64,000 nucleotides of DNA from Phormidesmis sp963710175 (lineage in GTDB: Bacteria > Cyanobacteriota > Cyanobacteriia > Phormidesmidales > Phormidesmidaceae): assembly GCA_963710175.1 (NCBI GenBank), contig CAVPZC010000001.1, forward strand, positions 2,170,001 to 2,234,000, in the 5' to 3' direction. A program made the translations under genes and the position numbers. Positions 1 to 8,943 of this stretch are shown piece by piece; the first letter of the stretch is position 1, and every line of letters starts with the position of its first letter. The notes beneath the pieces were generated by a model. That model searched no databases and was not told the origin of the DNA. It worked only from the letters and a program-made list of their open reading frames with translations.

Positions 1-2027
1 TTTTAGTCATCGTCGGCATCATGCTAATTGCACCGCTGGTGTTTGAGCGCTTGGGCCTGCCGGGTATTGTAGGTCTCATTTTGGCGGGGGTTGCAGTCGG
101 CCCTCATGGACTGGGGCTGCTGGCACGGGATGAAACTATCGTGCTGCTAGGTACAGTAGGCCTGCTGTTTTTAATGTTTTTAGGTGGGTTAGAGACCAGC
201 CTAGACGACCTGAAGAAAAACGCAGGGCCTGCTTTGGGCTTTGGCTTGATCACTTTCCTATTGCCGATGGCGATAGGTACCGGGGCCATGCTGATGGCAG
301 GGTATGGTCTACTGGCGGCGGTGTTAGTAGCCTCCTGTCTGGCTTCTCATACGCTGGTCGCTTTGCCTGTGCTCAACAAGCTCGGTATTATGAAGGCCCC
401 GCCGATTACAGCAACGCTCGGCGGCACGCTAATTACCAATGTCTTAGCGCTGCTGGTGCTGGCCGTTGTCGTCAAGGCCAAAGAAGGCGATCTGACGTTG
501 GGGTTCTGGCTATTTTTAATTCCGGCGCTGATTATTTTCACCTTTATGACGCTGTGGGGCTTGCCCCGGCTAGGCCGCTGGTTTTTTCTCAGGTTTGGTC
601 ATGACGAAGGCGCAGAGTTTGTCTTTGTCCTGGTAGCGCTGTTCGTGGTCTCTTATATTGCTGGCCTGATCGAAATTGAGCCAATTGTGGGGGCCTTTTT
701 GGTGGGGGTGGCTATCACCCAGCAGATTCCGACGCTGAGCCCGCTGATGAACCGGATTCAGTTTATTGGCAATACCCTGTTTGTTCCCTTCTTTTTAATT
801 TCGGTGGGAATGCTGGTAGACCCGCTGATTTTGTTTAAAGAGCCCAAGTCGCTGGTAGTGGCCGGGGTAATTATTGCGGCGGAGCTGCTGAGCAAATTTT
901 TGGCGGCTTGGGGCTCCGGTAAGCTCTTTGGCTGGCCGTTTGCAAGCTCAGTAACGGTGTTTGGCCTTTCGGTGGCGCAGGCGGCGTCTACATTGGCGGC
1001 GGTGACGGTGGCATTTAACTTAGAGATCGTCGATGAAGCGACGGTAAACGGCGTGATTGCCATGATTTTGGTGAGCTGCATAGTGTCGCCCTGGATCACT
1101 GAGCGTTGGGGTAGCCGGATGGATCTGGTGGCGGCGGCTTCTAGCGAAGATGCTGAATTGGATTGGGGGAGGCGCATTCTCGTACCGGTTTCTAACCCGG
1201 ATACGGAAAACAGCTTGCTGAATCTGGCTATTGTGCTCTCTAAGGGGATGGATGGGACGCTGCTGCCGCTGCATGTGCTGAGCGATCGCGGCGGTATTTC
1301 TGAGCATGAGCAAATGCTTCAGCGGCGACTGCTAGATAGCGCTGAGGATCTGGCCCACAGCGCAGTTGTGGATGTGGAGGCGATCGCCCGTGTCGACCAC
1401 AACATCGAAAAAGGTATATTGCGAGCGAGTACCCAGCATCAGGCTAGTCTGATAATTTGCGGCTGGCATCGCCGGGCTCGCTATCAAGAAGATCTGTTTG
1501 GCAGCATGATCGACAGCATTTTGCAGCGGGCAACCCTGCCAGTACTCGTGGCACGATTTCCGCAACCGGCTGAGATGGCGGAGCGGGTAGTACTGGCCCT
1601 GTCAGTCACGCAGTCGCTCTCAGCAGCGGCTAAGCTATCTCTTACTGTTGCTGAGCGGCTGGCCGCAGAGCTTAAAGCTCCGCTAGAACTATTGCTAATC
1701 TACACTGGCCGAAGAAGTCGCGTAGTTGCTCCCTGGACTGATGAGCTACCAGAGGATCTGACGGTGACCCGAGTTAACGGAGCCCCTATTCACCACATTT
1801 CTCAAGCGGTGAAGCCAACTGACTTGCTGGTCTTACCGGCCAGGCGGGGTCGCTATCAGGGCAAGATAGCGGTGCGCCGAGAGCCCGATGCGATCGCCTA
1901 TCGCCATCCAGAAACTTCGATTATTGTGGTGCACACACCGCTCGGCACCCCTCGGGTCACCGCCCGTAGAAAGCCCGATGCAGTGTCCGATAAAGCACAA
2001 GAGGACAAGCCTAAGGCAGCGGTTTGA
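1..2027 (+). CDS. Kef/CPA2-type cation:proton antiporter with C-terminal universal-stress domains (5' end outside window)
   Basis: The frame is open from base 3, and the codons before the first visible ATG (base 21) read LVIVGI. They continue the first membrane helix, so the true start probably lies upstream of the window. Counting from base 21, about 370 residues of hydrophobic helices carry CPA2-family signatures (GVAVGPHGLGLL near the start, EPIVGAFLVGVAI in the middle). Two soluble universal-stress-like domains follow, at about residues 385-510 and 530-645. The first has a GWHRR...DLFGSMID nucleotide-loop-like motif. The protein should exchange K+ or Na+ for H+ across the plasma or thylakoid membrane, with the cytoplasmic domains sensing nucleotide or stress. 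The ion is not readable from sequence. A convergent gene follows on the other strand after about 35 bases. Confidence 0.88.
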   Translation, partial: LVIVGIMLIAPLVFERLGLPGIVGLILAGVAVGPHGLGLLARDETIVLLGTVGLLFLMFLGGLETSLDDLKKNAGPALGFGLITFLLPMAIGTGAMLMAGYGLLAAVLVASCLASHTLVALPVLNKLGIMKAPPITATLGGTLITNVLALLVLAVVVKAKEGDLTLGFWLFLIPALIIFTFMTLWGLPRLGRWFFLRFGHDEGAEFVFVLVALFVVSYIAGLIEIEPIVGAFLVGVAITQQIPTLSPLMNRIQFIGNTLFVPFFLISVGMLVDPLILFKEPKSLVVAGVIIAAELLSKFLAAWGSGKLFGWPFASSVTVFGLSVAQAASTLAAVTVAFNLEIVDEATVNGVIAMILVSCIVSPWITERWGSRMDLVAAASSEDAELDWGRRILVPVSNPDTENSLLNLAIVLSKGMDGTLLPLHVLSDRGGISEHEQMLQRRLLDSAEDLAHSAVVDVEAIARVDHNIEKGILRASTQHQASLIICGWHRRARYQEDLFGSMIDSILQRATLPVLVARFPQPAEMAERVVLALSVTQSLSAAAKLSLTVAERLAAELKAPLELLLIYTGRRSRVVAPWTDELPEDLTVTRVNGAPIHHISQAVKPTDLLVLPARRGRYQGKIAVRREPDAIAYRHPETSIIVVHTPLGTPRVTARRKPDAVSDKAQEDKPKAAV

Positions 2028-2062
2028 TAGGGTCCGCGCTTCATAGAGAAAAAGGGTAACCG

Positions 2063-2875
2063 CTACGGCTCTAAAAACCTGTACTGGCGCAGGATCTTCT
2101 GTAGGTTGGTACTGGTTTCAAGCAGGCAGGCATGGCCGCTATTGGGTAAAACCGTCAGTTCAGCGTTGGGAAAACGAGTCCGCAGACTTTTGGCCTCTCG
2201 CTTAGAGGGCAGTAGCCGGTCATTGCCGCCCGCAATCAATAGCACGGGGTGGGCCATCCGCTCTAGAGGCAGGCGCTCTACCTCAAAGCGGCTGAGCATC
2301 GCCATCCGCCAAGCGGCTGTCTGGGCGGGTACGGTGCCCATCGCGGTTTCTAAAGCTTCGCGATCGCGCCGGTTCACCCGGAAAGGCTCAATCAAAAACG
2401 GCACAAACCCTCTGGCACTGTAGCGGTAGGCCAGATTAGGCAGCTGCCGGGTAATCAGCGACCCGAACTGCATCCAGGGCAATCGCCGAAATGAAGAAGC
2501 CGGATTGACCAAAATTACCCGATCAAATAAATGCGGTGACTGGGTGAGCACCTGCATTGCCAGGCAGCCGCCAAACGATTCGCCGCAGAGATAGACTCGG
2601 CGGCGATGTTTGCCCACTTCTTCGCTGATCAAATGGCTCACTCGATGGGCTAAGTCCTGCCACCCAGAGAGATCTTTGGGTGAAATTTCTACACAGCGCA
2701 AGTCAAACCAGGGGACCAGGCGGTCGATTTGAGTGCGCAGCAGGGTGCCGGTGCCATCCATCCCCGGCAAAAAGATAAACAGCGGCTTTTGAGGCTGAAC
2801 GGGTCTCGGGGTCAGCAGCCGCACTAGGCTCTTCATAGAAGAGATATCTGGAGAGGGCAAAGCGTCGCTAACCAC
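2063..2875 (-). CDS. Alpha/beta hydrolase, similar to the hydrolase half of plant phytyl ester synthase
   Basis: This is a 270-residue alpha/beta hydrolase. The oxyanion-loop motif FLPGMDGTGTLL lies at residues 35-46, the nucleophile elbow GESFGG puts Ser at residue 100, Asp219 sits in AGGNDRLLPS, and His248 in NSGHACLLE. That is a complete Ser-Asp-His triad. The start used is GTG at 2875, two bases after the stop of the upstream acyltransferase gene; an ATG 13 codons further in is an alternative. Tight coupling implies co-translation. Plant phytyl ester synthases (PES1/PES2) join a hydrolase of this kind to an acyltransferase in one chain, so this pair may handle acyl transfer to phytol, plastoquinol or diacylglycerol. 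The substrate is inference. Confidence 0.85.
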   Translation of the reverse strand: MVSDALPSPDISSMKSLVRLLTPRPVQPQKPLFIFLPGMDGTGTLLRTQIDRLVPWFDLRCVEISPKDLSGWQDLAHRVSHLISEEVGKHRRRVYLCGESFGGCLAMQVLTQSPHLFDRVILVNPASSFRRLPWMQFGSLITRQLPNLAYRYSARGFVPFLIEPFRVNRRDREALETAMGTVPAQTAAWRMAMLSRFEVERLPLERMAHPVLLIAGGNDRLLPSKREAKSLRTRFPNAELTVLPNSGHACLLETSTNLQKILRQYRFLEP

Positions 2876-2877
2876 GG

Positions 2878-3627
2878 TTAATAGCAGCCTCCTTGCAGCA
2901 GGGTTTGAACTTTATCCTGGCAGGTGGCACTCAGCTCAGCTGCCATATGACTGGCTTGTTTGCCCTGGTAACCCTGACGGAGAGCGGCTGTCGCAATCGG
3001 CTCTCCAATTACGACCCGTACCCGCCGGTAGATTACCGCCGGGTGCAAACCCGCCTGCTGAAACAGCGGTTCGCTAGGGTCAAACCAGCTCAGCAACTTA
3101 AACGGTACTGTGTCCTGCTGCTGCTCTTCTAGGGCAATTACAGCTACGGGCACCACCTGCAAGTCGTCTATCGGCGCACGCAGCGCCAGATGAGCAAACC
3201 CCCGCTGAAAGGGACCCACCTGGCTGGCCGCCGGAATTTCTACCATGGGGCCTGTGCCCTCAGGGAAGACGCCGATGGATTCGTGCGATCGCAAAAACTT
3301 ACTGGCCTGCTTGAAAAAGGTGCGTCCCCGCTGGTCGGGCTGGTCTAGAGGAAAGCAGCCCAGCGCATTGACTATATTTCGCATTACCGGCACCTGCGCC
3401 ATGTAGTGATGGCAAGCAAAGTGAATTGGCTTAGCTGCCGCTACCATCAGCAGCGGCGCGTCTAAAAAGCTGCGGTGGTTGGCAATCATTAAAAAGGGCG
3501 ATCGCGGCAGCCGTTCCGCGCCCTCCACCCGAATATGAATACCCAGCGAAAACAGCATCCAGCGAGAAACTTCAAGGGGACTGGTCAACGACATAGTGCT
3601 TTGCAAATAAAAAAGACGGTTGATCAC
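2878..3627 (-). CDS. PlsC-like lysophospholipid/phytyl-ester-type acyltransferase
   Basis: This is a 249-residue LPLAT-superfamily acyltransferase. The catalytic block NHRSFLD (H51, D56) and the phosphate or acceptor block FPEGT (121-125) are both present and correctly spaced. There is no obvious multi-span membrane region. The start at 3627 is ATG; a second Met at residue 12 is possible. The hydrolase at 2063-2875 follows with a 2-base gap, so the two form an operon. Known relatives include cyanobacterial Slr2103, which makes phytyl esters, acyl-plastoquinol and triacylglycerol, and the C-terminal half of plant PES proteins. A plain acyl-glycerol-phosphate acyltransferase remains possible. 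The acyltransferase family is certain; the acceptor is not. Confidence 0.85.
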   Translation of the reverse strand: MINRLFYLQSTMSLTSPLEVSRWMLFSLGIHIRVEGAERLPRSPFLMIANHRSFLDAPLLMVAAAKPIHFACHHYMAQVPVMRNIVNALGCFPLDQPDQRGRTFFKQASKFLRSHESIGVFPEGTGPMVEIPAASQVGPFQRGFAHLALRAPIDDLQVVPVAVIALEEQQQDTVPFKLLSWFDPSEPLFQQAGLHPAVIYRRVRVVIGEPIATAALRQGYQGKQASHMAAELSATCQDKVQTLLQGGCY

Positions 3628-3715
3628 CGCCTATACTTCAGGCTTCAGTTAATTGTTATAGCGGGTATCAGCCGCATCAACCTCTGCCAGAAGTGCTCAA
3701 AGAAAGAAACAACGC

Positions 3716-4150
3716 CTAACTGGCATACCGGCCCAAAATTTGAGCGAGACCCGGAACAGCCGCAGCGACATCGCGCTTAACTGATTTTCGCAGCTTTTTG
3801 TAAGAAGATAAAATGATGCCGCCGCCCTTTTTTTCCATGCGGGCGTCAGTCGTGCTGAGAATCACATCGGCGGCCTGGTCGCTGTTCTGGCTGAGGTAGG
3901 CAACCGGGTCGCCCTGCTCTGCCCCTGCTGTCCACATCGGGTCGAGGGCGGCTAGGATCTCTGGCAAAAGCCGTTGAACTGCGCCCGGAATATAGTCAGC
4001 GCCAAGGCCTTTAGCCACGCCATAAGCCGCCTTCAAAGCCAGGCCAGAAAGACCGCTTTTGGCCGCGACTTGCTCGTCTATCAGCTGAGTGCAGTCAGCT
4101 GCAACGCTTTTATAAGTAGCCTTATCGTTAATTTTATGAGTAAGTTTCAT
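3716..4150 (-). CDS. Conserved hypothetical protein, 144 aa, DUF6918-like
   Basis: This is a small soluble alpha-helical protein. Residues 30-75 are Ala/Gly/Leu rich (LSGLALKAAYGVAKGLG), followed by a region with GDPVAYLSQNSDQAADVIL and a basic C-terminus (KKLRKSVKRD). The pattern resembles a family seen in cyanobacteria and actinobacteria that I recall as DUF6918, but I cannot confirm it without a search. It starts with ATG at 4150. It has the same orientation as the acyltransferase-hydrolase pair 90 bases downstream, and could be cotranscribed with it. I assign no function. Confidence 0.7.
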   Translation of the reverse strand: MKLTHKINDKATYKSVAADCTQLIDEQVAAKSGLSGLALKAAYGVAKGLGADYIPGAVQRLLPEILAALDPMWTAGAEQGDPVAYLSQNSDQAADVILSTTDARMEKKGGGIILSSYKKLRKSVKRDVAAAVPGLAQILGRYAS

Positions 4151-4229
4151 AGCAAGATCGATGGATTAGCCAACACATAGTAATGCCTAATCGTTTCTAG
4201 CTGTTTAAAGCGTCATCCGGAACGCGCAT

Positions 4230-4691
4230 TTAGGCAGGTTGCTTTATCTTAAAAACATTTTCAGACGGCTTGGCCCCGGCCAGTTTGTCCCAGTTAATTT
4301 CCGCTAAAAATTCCTCAGGGGAGTGGGTTTCAACGACATCAACTCCCCACTCACCCGGTTGCAGTGAAGGAGATGGGCTAGTGGCAGGGGTCGTCTTCAC
4401 ACCGCCCAGCGCCAGCACATAAAAGTCTTTGACCTGATGGCTGTTGCGGTAGTGGGCCAGCGCATCAGCGCAGAGCTGACCGACCTCAGAAGGTGAGTAG
4501 CGGCTGGTCTGGTAGCGCACTTCGACCACCCAGTGAGGGTTTTCAATCAGCTTGCACGCTATCTCCACCTGGACGCTCAGCCCCTGGCTAAACAGCTGGG
4601 CAAATTCTTCCCGAGTGAGGGAGGGAGCGTGCTCTTCAGGCAGGCTGAAGTTGTGAGAGAGCAGCATTCGGCCATCGAGGTTATCTGTCAT
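4230..4691 (-). CDS. Hypothetical protein, 153 aa
   Basis: I do not recognise this product. It is a soluble protein with a central segment WVVEVRYQTSRYSPSEVG, an aromatic strand FYVLALGGV and an acidic C-terminal third. No signal peptide or membrane helix is visible. The ATG start at 4691 is divergent from the MFS transporter gene starting at 4787, so the 95-base gap probably holds both promoters. Codon use matches its neighbours, which supports a real gene. Confidence 0.65.
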   Translation of the reverse strand: MTDNLDGRMLLSHNFSLPEEHAPSLTREEFAQLFSQGLSVQVEIACKLIENPHWVVEVRYQTSRYSPSEVGQLCADALAHYRNSHQVKDFYVLALGGVKTTPATSPSPSLQPGEWGVDVVETHSPEEFLAEINWDKLAGAKPSENVFKIKQPA

Positions 4692-4786
4692 AGTAAAGTC
4701 CGGATGAGTCGGACAGCTTATCTGTCTTTGACTAATTGTGACATTTACCGAGCGCGAACAGGCATCTCATCCTGTGTCTTAATTCT

Positions 4787-6130
4787 ATGAAACCGGCTCT
4801 TTTTCGTCCCGACTTTCCCCTTTCACCCGCCAAATTCCCCGTTTTCTATGGCTGGGCGATCTTAGTCGCCAGTGTGCTCGGCGTACTGACCAGCATTCCA
4901 GGGCAAACCATTGGCGTAAGTGTCTTTACCGACCATCTGATTGAGGCCACAGGGCTCTCCCGGCTAGGTCTGGCCAACGCCTATTTGGTGGGGACGCTGA
5001 CCAGCGGCTGTCTGCTGCCTTTTGGCGGTAAGCTGCTAGACCGACTTGGCGCAAGGCTGACCGCTGTGCTCGCAGCGGTAGGGCTGGGGCTGACGCTGAG
5101 CTATCTGGCGCTGTGCGATCGCCTCTCGGCGCTGATCAGCGCTGCCTTTTTGCTAAACTCAACGGCGGTGGCGGCGATACTGCTGGTGCTGGGGTTTGTC
5201 AGCCTGCGATTTTGCGGCCAGGGAATGCTCACGATGACCAGCCGCACCATGCTGGGCAAGTGGTTTGACCGGCGGCGGGGACAGGTCTCAGGCATTGAAG
5301 GTATTTTCGTGGCCTTTGGGTTTGCGATCGCGCCCTATTTTTTCAGCCAGGCGATCGCGGTTTTCGGCTGGCGCGGCACCTGGCTGCTGCTAGCAGCGGT
5401 GGTTGGCCTCGGCATGAGTAGCCTTGGCTGGCTGCTGTTTCGCGACAATCCAGAAGCCTGCGGTCTGTGCATGGATGGCGATCCGTTCCTGGAAAAAGGT
5501 CAGCCGGGTCAGGCTGAGCGCTCAGCCGACATCTGGGGCCTGACCCGGCGACAGGCCGTCGGGACGCTGGCTTTTTGGGCGGTGACGCTGGCCTTTGCGT
5601 CTCAGGCGCTGTCTATTACAGGTATTACCTTTCACATTGTCAGCATTGGCGGTGAGATGGGCATTGCCGAAGCCAGCATGGTGAAAATTTTTATCCCGAT
5701 TGCGGTGATTTCAACGATGGTGGGCTACGGCGTCGGGGTGGCTTGCGATCGCGTCCGACTGCCGTTCATTTTCATGTTTATGATGGTGGGTCAGGCAATT
5801 GGAATCGCCGCCATTGCCAACTTAGACAAATCCGGAATGCTGATTCCGGCAGTCGTAGGACTAGGCATTAGCGGTGGCTGCTTTGGCACCCTGACCACGG
5901 TAGTGCTGCCGCGATTTTTTGGCCGGGCTCATTTGGGAGCGATCGCCGGTATCCAGATGATGTTTATCGTCATCGCCAGCGCCCTTGGTCCGTCCCTACT
6001 GGCAAATTTTAAAGCCATTACAGGCTCCTACATTGGCGGCCTTTATGCCTGCTGCTTATTTGCGCCTATCGTCATCATCTTGATGCTGTTTGTGCAGTCT
6101 CCATCGGCCATCAAGGTCGAGAGTCTGTAA
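4787..6130 (+). CDS. Major facilitator superfamily transporter (OFA-like)
   Basis: The 447 residues have about 12 hydrophobic helices split by a soluble central loop near residues 225-250 (NPEACGLCMDGDPF). The segment GGKLLDRLGARL after helix 2 is the MFS A-motif position, and a similar charged loop, GVACDRVRLPF, follows helix 8. The N-terminal FYGWAILVASVLGVLTSIPG pattern resembles oxalate/formate antiporter-type (OFA) members. It would move a small anionic metabolite across the plasma membrane; the substrate cannot be read. ATG start at 4787. Confidence 0.85.
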   Translation: MKPALFRPDFPLSPAKFPVFYGWAILVASVLGVLTSIPGQTIGVSVFTDHLIEATGLSRLGLANAYLVGTLTSGCLLPFGGKLLDRLGARLTAVLAAVGLGLTLSYLALCDRLSALISAAFLLNSTAVAAILLVLGFVSLRFCGQGMLTMTSRTMLGKWFDRRRGQVSGIEGIFVAFGFAIAPYFFSQAIAVFGWRGTWLLLAAVVGLGMSSLGWLLFRDNPEACGLCMDGDPFLEKGQPGQAERSADIWGLTRRQAVGTLAFWAVTLAFASQALSITGITFHIVSIGGEMGIAEASMVKIFIPIAVISTMVGYGVGVACDRVRLPFIFMFMMVGQAIGIAAIANLDKSGMLIPAVVGLGISGGCFGTLTTVVLPRFFGRAHLGAIAGIQMMFIVIASALGPSLLANFKAITGSYIGGLYACCLFAPIVIILMLFVQSPSAIKVESL

Positions 6131-6304
6131 CGCTCTGGGCTAGGTTCCCTTAGAAACTATGAGCGCCAGCGGCATTTCTGCGAATCGGCGTTTGGGTAAG
6201 ATATATTTGTGTGCAGGCGCTTTTTTCGAGCTCAAGTCTGGTTCAGGTTTGGGCAGGCAAAAGTCTGACGCGACCCCATCTTTTCACTTTAAGCAGGTAC
6301 TTTG

Positions 6305-6904
6305 ATGGCTCCTAGTCCTACCCCGCCAGCGGCAAAGCAACCCAACCCCAACGGAACACCCGACAACCCTTGGATAGAAGCGCTTCAGACGGTAGGCCTG
6401 AGCGTAGTGCTGGCGCTGGGTATTCGCACCTTTGTCGCGGAGGCTCGCTACATTCCGTCGGGCTCCATGCTGCCGACCCTGGAGATCAACGACCGCCTAG
6501 TCGTAGACAAAATTCGCTACGACTTTAGCGACCCGCACCGAGGCGATATCGTCGTCTTTCATCCGCCTGCATCTGCTGGAGATGAGGCATCGCATGAGGC
6601 CTTTATCAAACGCGTGATTGGCCTGCCGGGAGAGACCGTCGTCGTCAAAGACGGCCAAGTCTATGTCGATGGAGCGCCGCTCACCGAAGACTATTTAGAA
6701 GCACCTCCTAACTATGTGTGGGGGCCTGAAACTGTACCGCAGGAGGCTTATCTGGCCCTAGGCGACAACCGTAACGACAGCTACGACGGCCATATCTGGG
6801 GCTTTGTGCCCCGTGATCGCATCATTGGCCGGGCCACCCTAAGATTTTGGCCCTTCAATCGTCTTGCCTACCTCGCTGACCCCACATACAGCCCGGAGCA
6901 GTAG
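6305..6904 (+). CDS. lepB: Signal peptidase I
   Basis: This 199-residue enzyme cleaves Sec and Tat signal peptides at the outer face of the membrane. A proline-rich cytoplasmic leader (1-22) is followed by one membrane helix (about 24-45). The catalytic Ser54 lies in IPSGSMLPTL and the general-base Lys102 in FIKRVIGLPGE. Box E is GDNRNDSYDGH with WGFVP after it. I chose ATG at 6305; an in-frame TTG directly before it (6302) is less likely. The gene stands alone between the MFS gene and a 375-base gap. The short single-helix form is usual for cyanobacteria, which often carry two paralogues. Confidence 0.95.
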   Translation: MAPSPTPPAAKQPNPNGTPDNPWIEALQTVGLSVVLALGIRTFVAEARYIPSGSMLPTLEINDRLVVDKIRYDFSDPHRGDIVVFHPPASAGDEASHEAFIKRVIGLPGETVVVKDGQVYVDGAPLTEDYLEAPPNYVWGPETVPQEAYLALGDNRNDSYDGHIWGFVPRDRIIGRATLRFWPFNRLAYLADPTYSPEQ

Positions 6905-7279
6905 GCGATCTATCAAATTAGCCCGTCCATCGGTCAGCCTGGTTGATGACCGTATTGCCGCTGACAGCGCTGACTCAGAAACGCCCAGCTGCTTGAGATG
7001 CTCAGCCGCGCGAATGCGTTGGCGACAGTGGTTAGCGCGCGCCTCCATTAGCGCCGAGACTTGGGGCCTGACTTCTGTCTTACGTTAGAGATAGTGAGCC
7101 TGAGACTATTTTAGAGAGTGAGAAAATCTCTACAGAGATATAGTCTGTTTTCTTTTAGCTGTCGCGATAATAGTTAACTGGGATTAATTCAGCGTGGCAC
7201 AGTCTTTGAGTTCTGCCTTTGAGTTCTGCTGTTTGGCCTAATCTCAACCGTTTAATTTTGTAGGTCAGGTTCACAAGCA
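6905..7279. other. Intergenic stretch with a short tandem duplication
   Basis: I find no convincing gene here. A minus-strand open frame of 69 codons overlaps the end of lepB but shows no recognisable protein features. A perfect 13-bp tandem duplication of CTTTGAGTTCTGC occupies 7204-7216 and 7217-7229. The stretch from about 7080 to 7190 is AT-rich and may contain the promoter of the permease gene starting at 7280. Confidence 0.5.
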
Positions 7280-8446
7280 ATGGTTGATCTATTCCGCAAG
7301 CTGCCTCGCTGGCTGGTGTTAGAGACAGTGATTCCGCTGACGCTGCTGAATGGCTGGCTGCTGTACAGAGGGCTACAGTATTTTCAAGAGCTGGTGACGC
7401 TGCTGCTCATAGCGACGCTGCTGGCTTTCGCGCTGGGCTACCCGGTGCGTTTGCTACAGCGGTGGGGAGTCGCCAGAGGCTACAGCGTTATGGTGGTTTT
7501 TATCTTGGCGCTAACGCTGCTGGCGCTGGTGGGGGCAGCTATTGTGCCCACGCTACTACAGCAGTTTAGCGAGTTTACGGCTAAGCTTCCCAACTGGCTT
7601 GAGAATGGCCAACAGCAGTTAGAAGCGGTCGATAGCGAAATTGCCCAGCTGCCGCTGAGCGAATCGATGGATCTAGACGTGCTGGCCACCCAGTTTTTTG
7701 AGGCGGTGCCGGGTGAGCTGAGACTATTGCCCAATCAGATTTTGCACTTCGCTTTGGAAGCAGCAGATAATGTTGTCGATGTGCTGTTTACAGGAGTACT
7801 GACGCTCTATTCACTGCTGCACGGTGAGGCTTTTTGGCAGGGCTTATTGCAGTGGTTGCCCGGTGAGTGGGGTGAGCGGGTGCAGCGGGCGGTGCGATCG
7901 CAGTTTCAGAGCTATTTTGTGGGCCAAGCCACCATCGCCTCGCTGACGGGCACGCTGCTCGCTGGCGTATTTTTTCTGTTCAATATTCCCTTCTGGCTGG
8001 TTTTTGGCCTCAGCGTTGGGATTGCGGGACTGGTACCCTTTGGCGATTTGCTGGTGATGGTGGCGGTCAGCGTCCTCTTGGGAATTAACGATCCGCTGCT
8101 GGGCGCTGAGGTGATTGCGGCCTGCCTGATCGTCGATCAAATTATTGACAACGTATTTGCCCCAAGAATCTTGGGCGATGCCGTCGGGCTCAATCCAATT
8201 TGGATTTTGCTGTCGCTGCTAATAGGCGCTCAGCTAGCAGGTGTCGTCGGCGCTGTAATCGCTGTGCCGCTGGCGGGCTCCATCAAGCAAATTGTTGACA
8301 GCTTACAGGCTGAGACAGCAGCGCTGCCCGCCAGTCCTGACCAAAACCCTCCTGAGACGCCGCTAGGCCCACTGAAGGAGTGGACTGATGAGCTGCCCAT
8401 TGATGGGACGGATGGCGATCTCTCCACTCCCGCTACTGCAACGTAG
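7280..8446 (+). CDS. AI-2E family transporter / permease (PerM type)
   Basis: The 388 residues have the family layout: two N-terminal helices, a soluble helical insert (about 95-150, FSEFTAKLPNWLENG...), then five to six helices. These include the conserved LVPFGDLLVMV segment and VDQIIDNVFAPRILGDAVGLNPIWILLSLLIG. The last feature is diagnostic of the PerM/TqsA (UPF0118) family. The C-terminal 45 residues are Pro/Asp-rich and cytoplasmic. Family members have been linked to autoinducer export or Na+/H+ exchange; no role can be fixed here. Single gene, ATG start. Confidence 0.88.
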   Translation: MVDLFRKLPRWLVLETVIPLTLLNGWLLYRGLQYFQELVTLLLIATLLAFALGYPVRLLQRWGVARGYSVMVVFILALTLLALVGAAIVPTLLQQFSEFTAKLPNWLENGQQQLEAVDSEIAQLPLSESMDLDVLATQFFEAVPGELRLLPNQILHFALEAADNVVDVLFTGVLTLYSLLHGEAFWQGLLQWLPGEWGERVQRAVRSQFQSYFVGQATIASLTGTLLAGVFFLFNIPFWLVFGLSVGIAGLVPFGDLLVMVAVSVLLGINDPLLGAEVIAACLIVDQIIDNVFAPRILGDAVGLNPIWILLSLLIGAQLAGVVGAVIAVPLAGSIKQIVDSLQAETAALPASPDQNPPETPLGPLKEWTDELPIDGTDGDLSTPATAT

Positions 8447-8584
8447 CGAAACATAGCGAATCCCTGCCAGGCAGGGCTATCCCGTCTGATCGACAGCAAA
8501 AAAACCTGCCGTTTCGACCATTAGCGGCTATAGTGTTGTCGAACAAATATATCTTTTGAAGTATCTTTAGCTGAGGCGAAACCT

Positions 8585-8938
8585 ATGAAGCAAGTCAATT
8601 TCGTAGTGATTTTCGTAATCTGCCTGGCGCTGGTGCTCTTTGGCATTGAGAATACGACCCCTTCGGTGATTCATATTGTCCAAGGCGTTGATTTTGAAGC
8701 CCCTCTGAGCGTGGAGCTGATTGTGGCAGCGGGCGTTGGCGCAACCCTTGCCTGGGTGTTTAGCGTCTGGGTGCAGTTGCAGGGTGTTGCCCAGAAAATT
8801 CCTGAGGTGCAGCAGCGAGACGTGCGGATTCAGCAGCTGGAGGAAGACGTAGAGCGCTACCGGGTAGAGCTAGAGCAGCTGCCCATGCTGCCTCAGGCAA
8901 ATGCTCAGTCAGAGTCGGACGAAGCCTATGTCCAGTAA
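8585..8938 (+). CDS. LapA-domain (DUF1049) small membrane protein
   Basis: This 117-residue protein has two membrane helices (about 5-22 and 43-65) separated by a short periplasmic loop (GIENTTPSVIHIVQG). A C-terminal coiled coil (about 70-100, RIQQLEEDVERYRVELEQL) follows. This is the LapA/YciS-type layout, usually linked to envelope or LPS assembly in proteobacteria. Its stop is 5 bases before the scpA start, so the two genes are very likely cotranscribed. Confidence 0.82.
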   Translation: MKQVNFVVIFVICLALVLFGIENTTPSVIHIVQGVDFEAPLSVELIVAAGVGATLAWVFSVWVQLQGVAQKIPEVQQRDVRIQQLEEDVERYRVELEQLPMLPQANAQSESDEAYVQ

Positions 8939-8943
8939 AGGCG

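Noticed and set aside
6839..7048. 69-codon minus-strand frame overlapping the end of lepB
   Set aside because: It overlaps a certain gene, has no recognised features and no Shine-Dalgarno.
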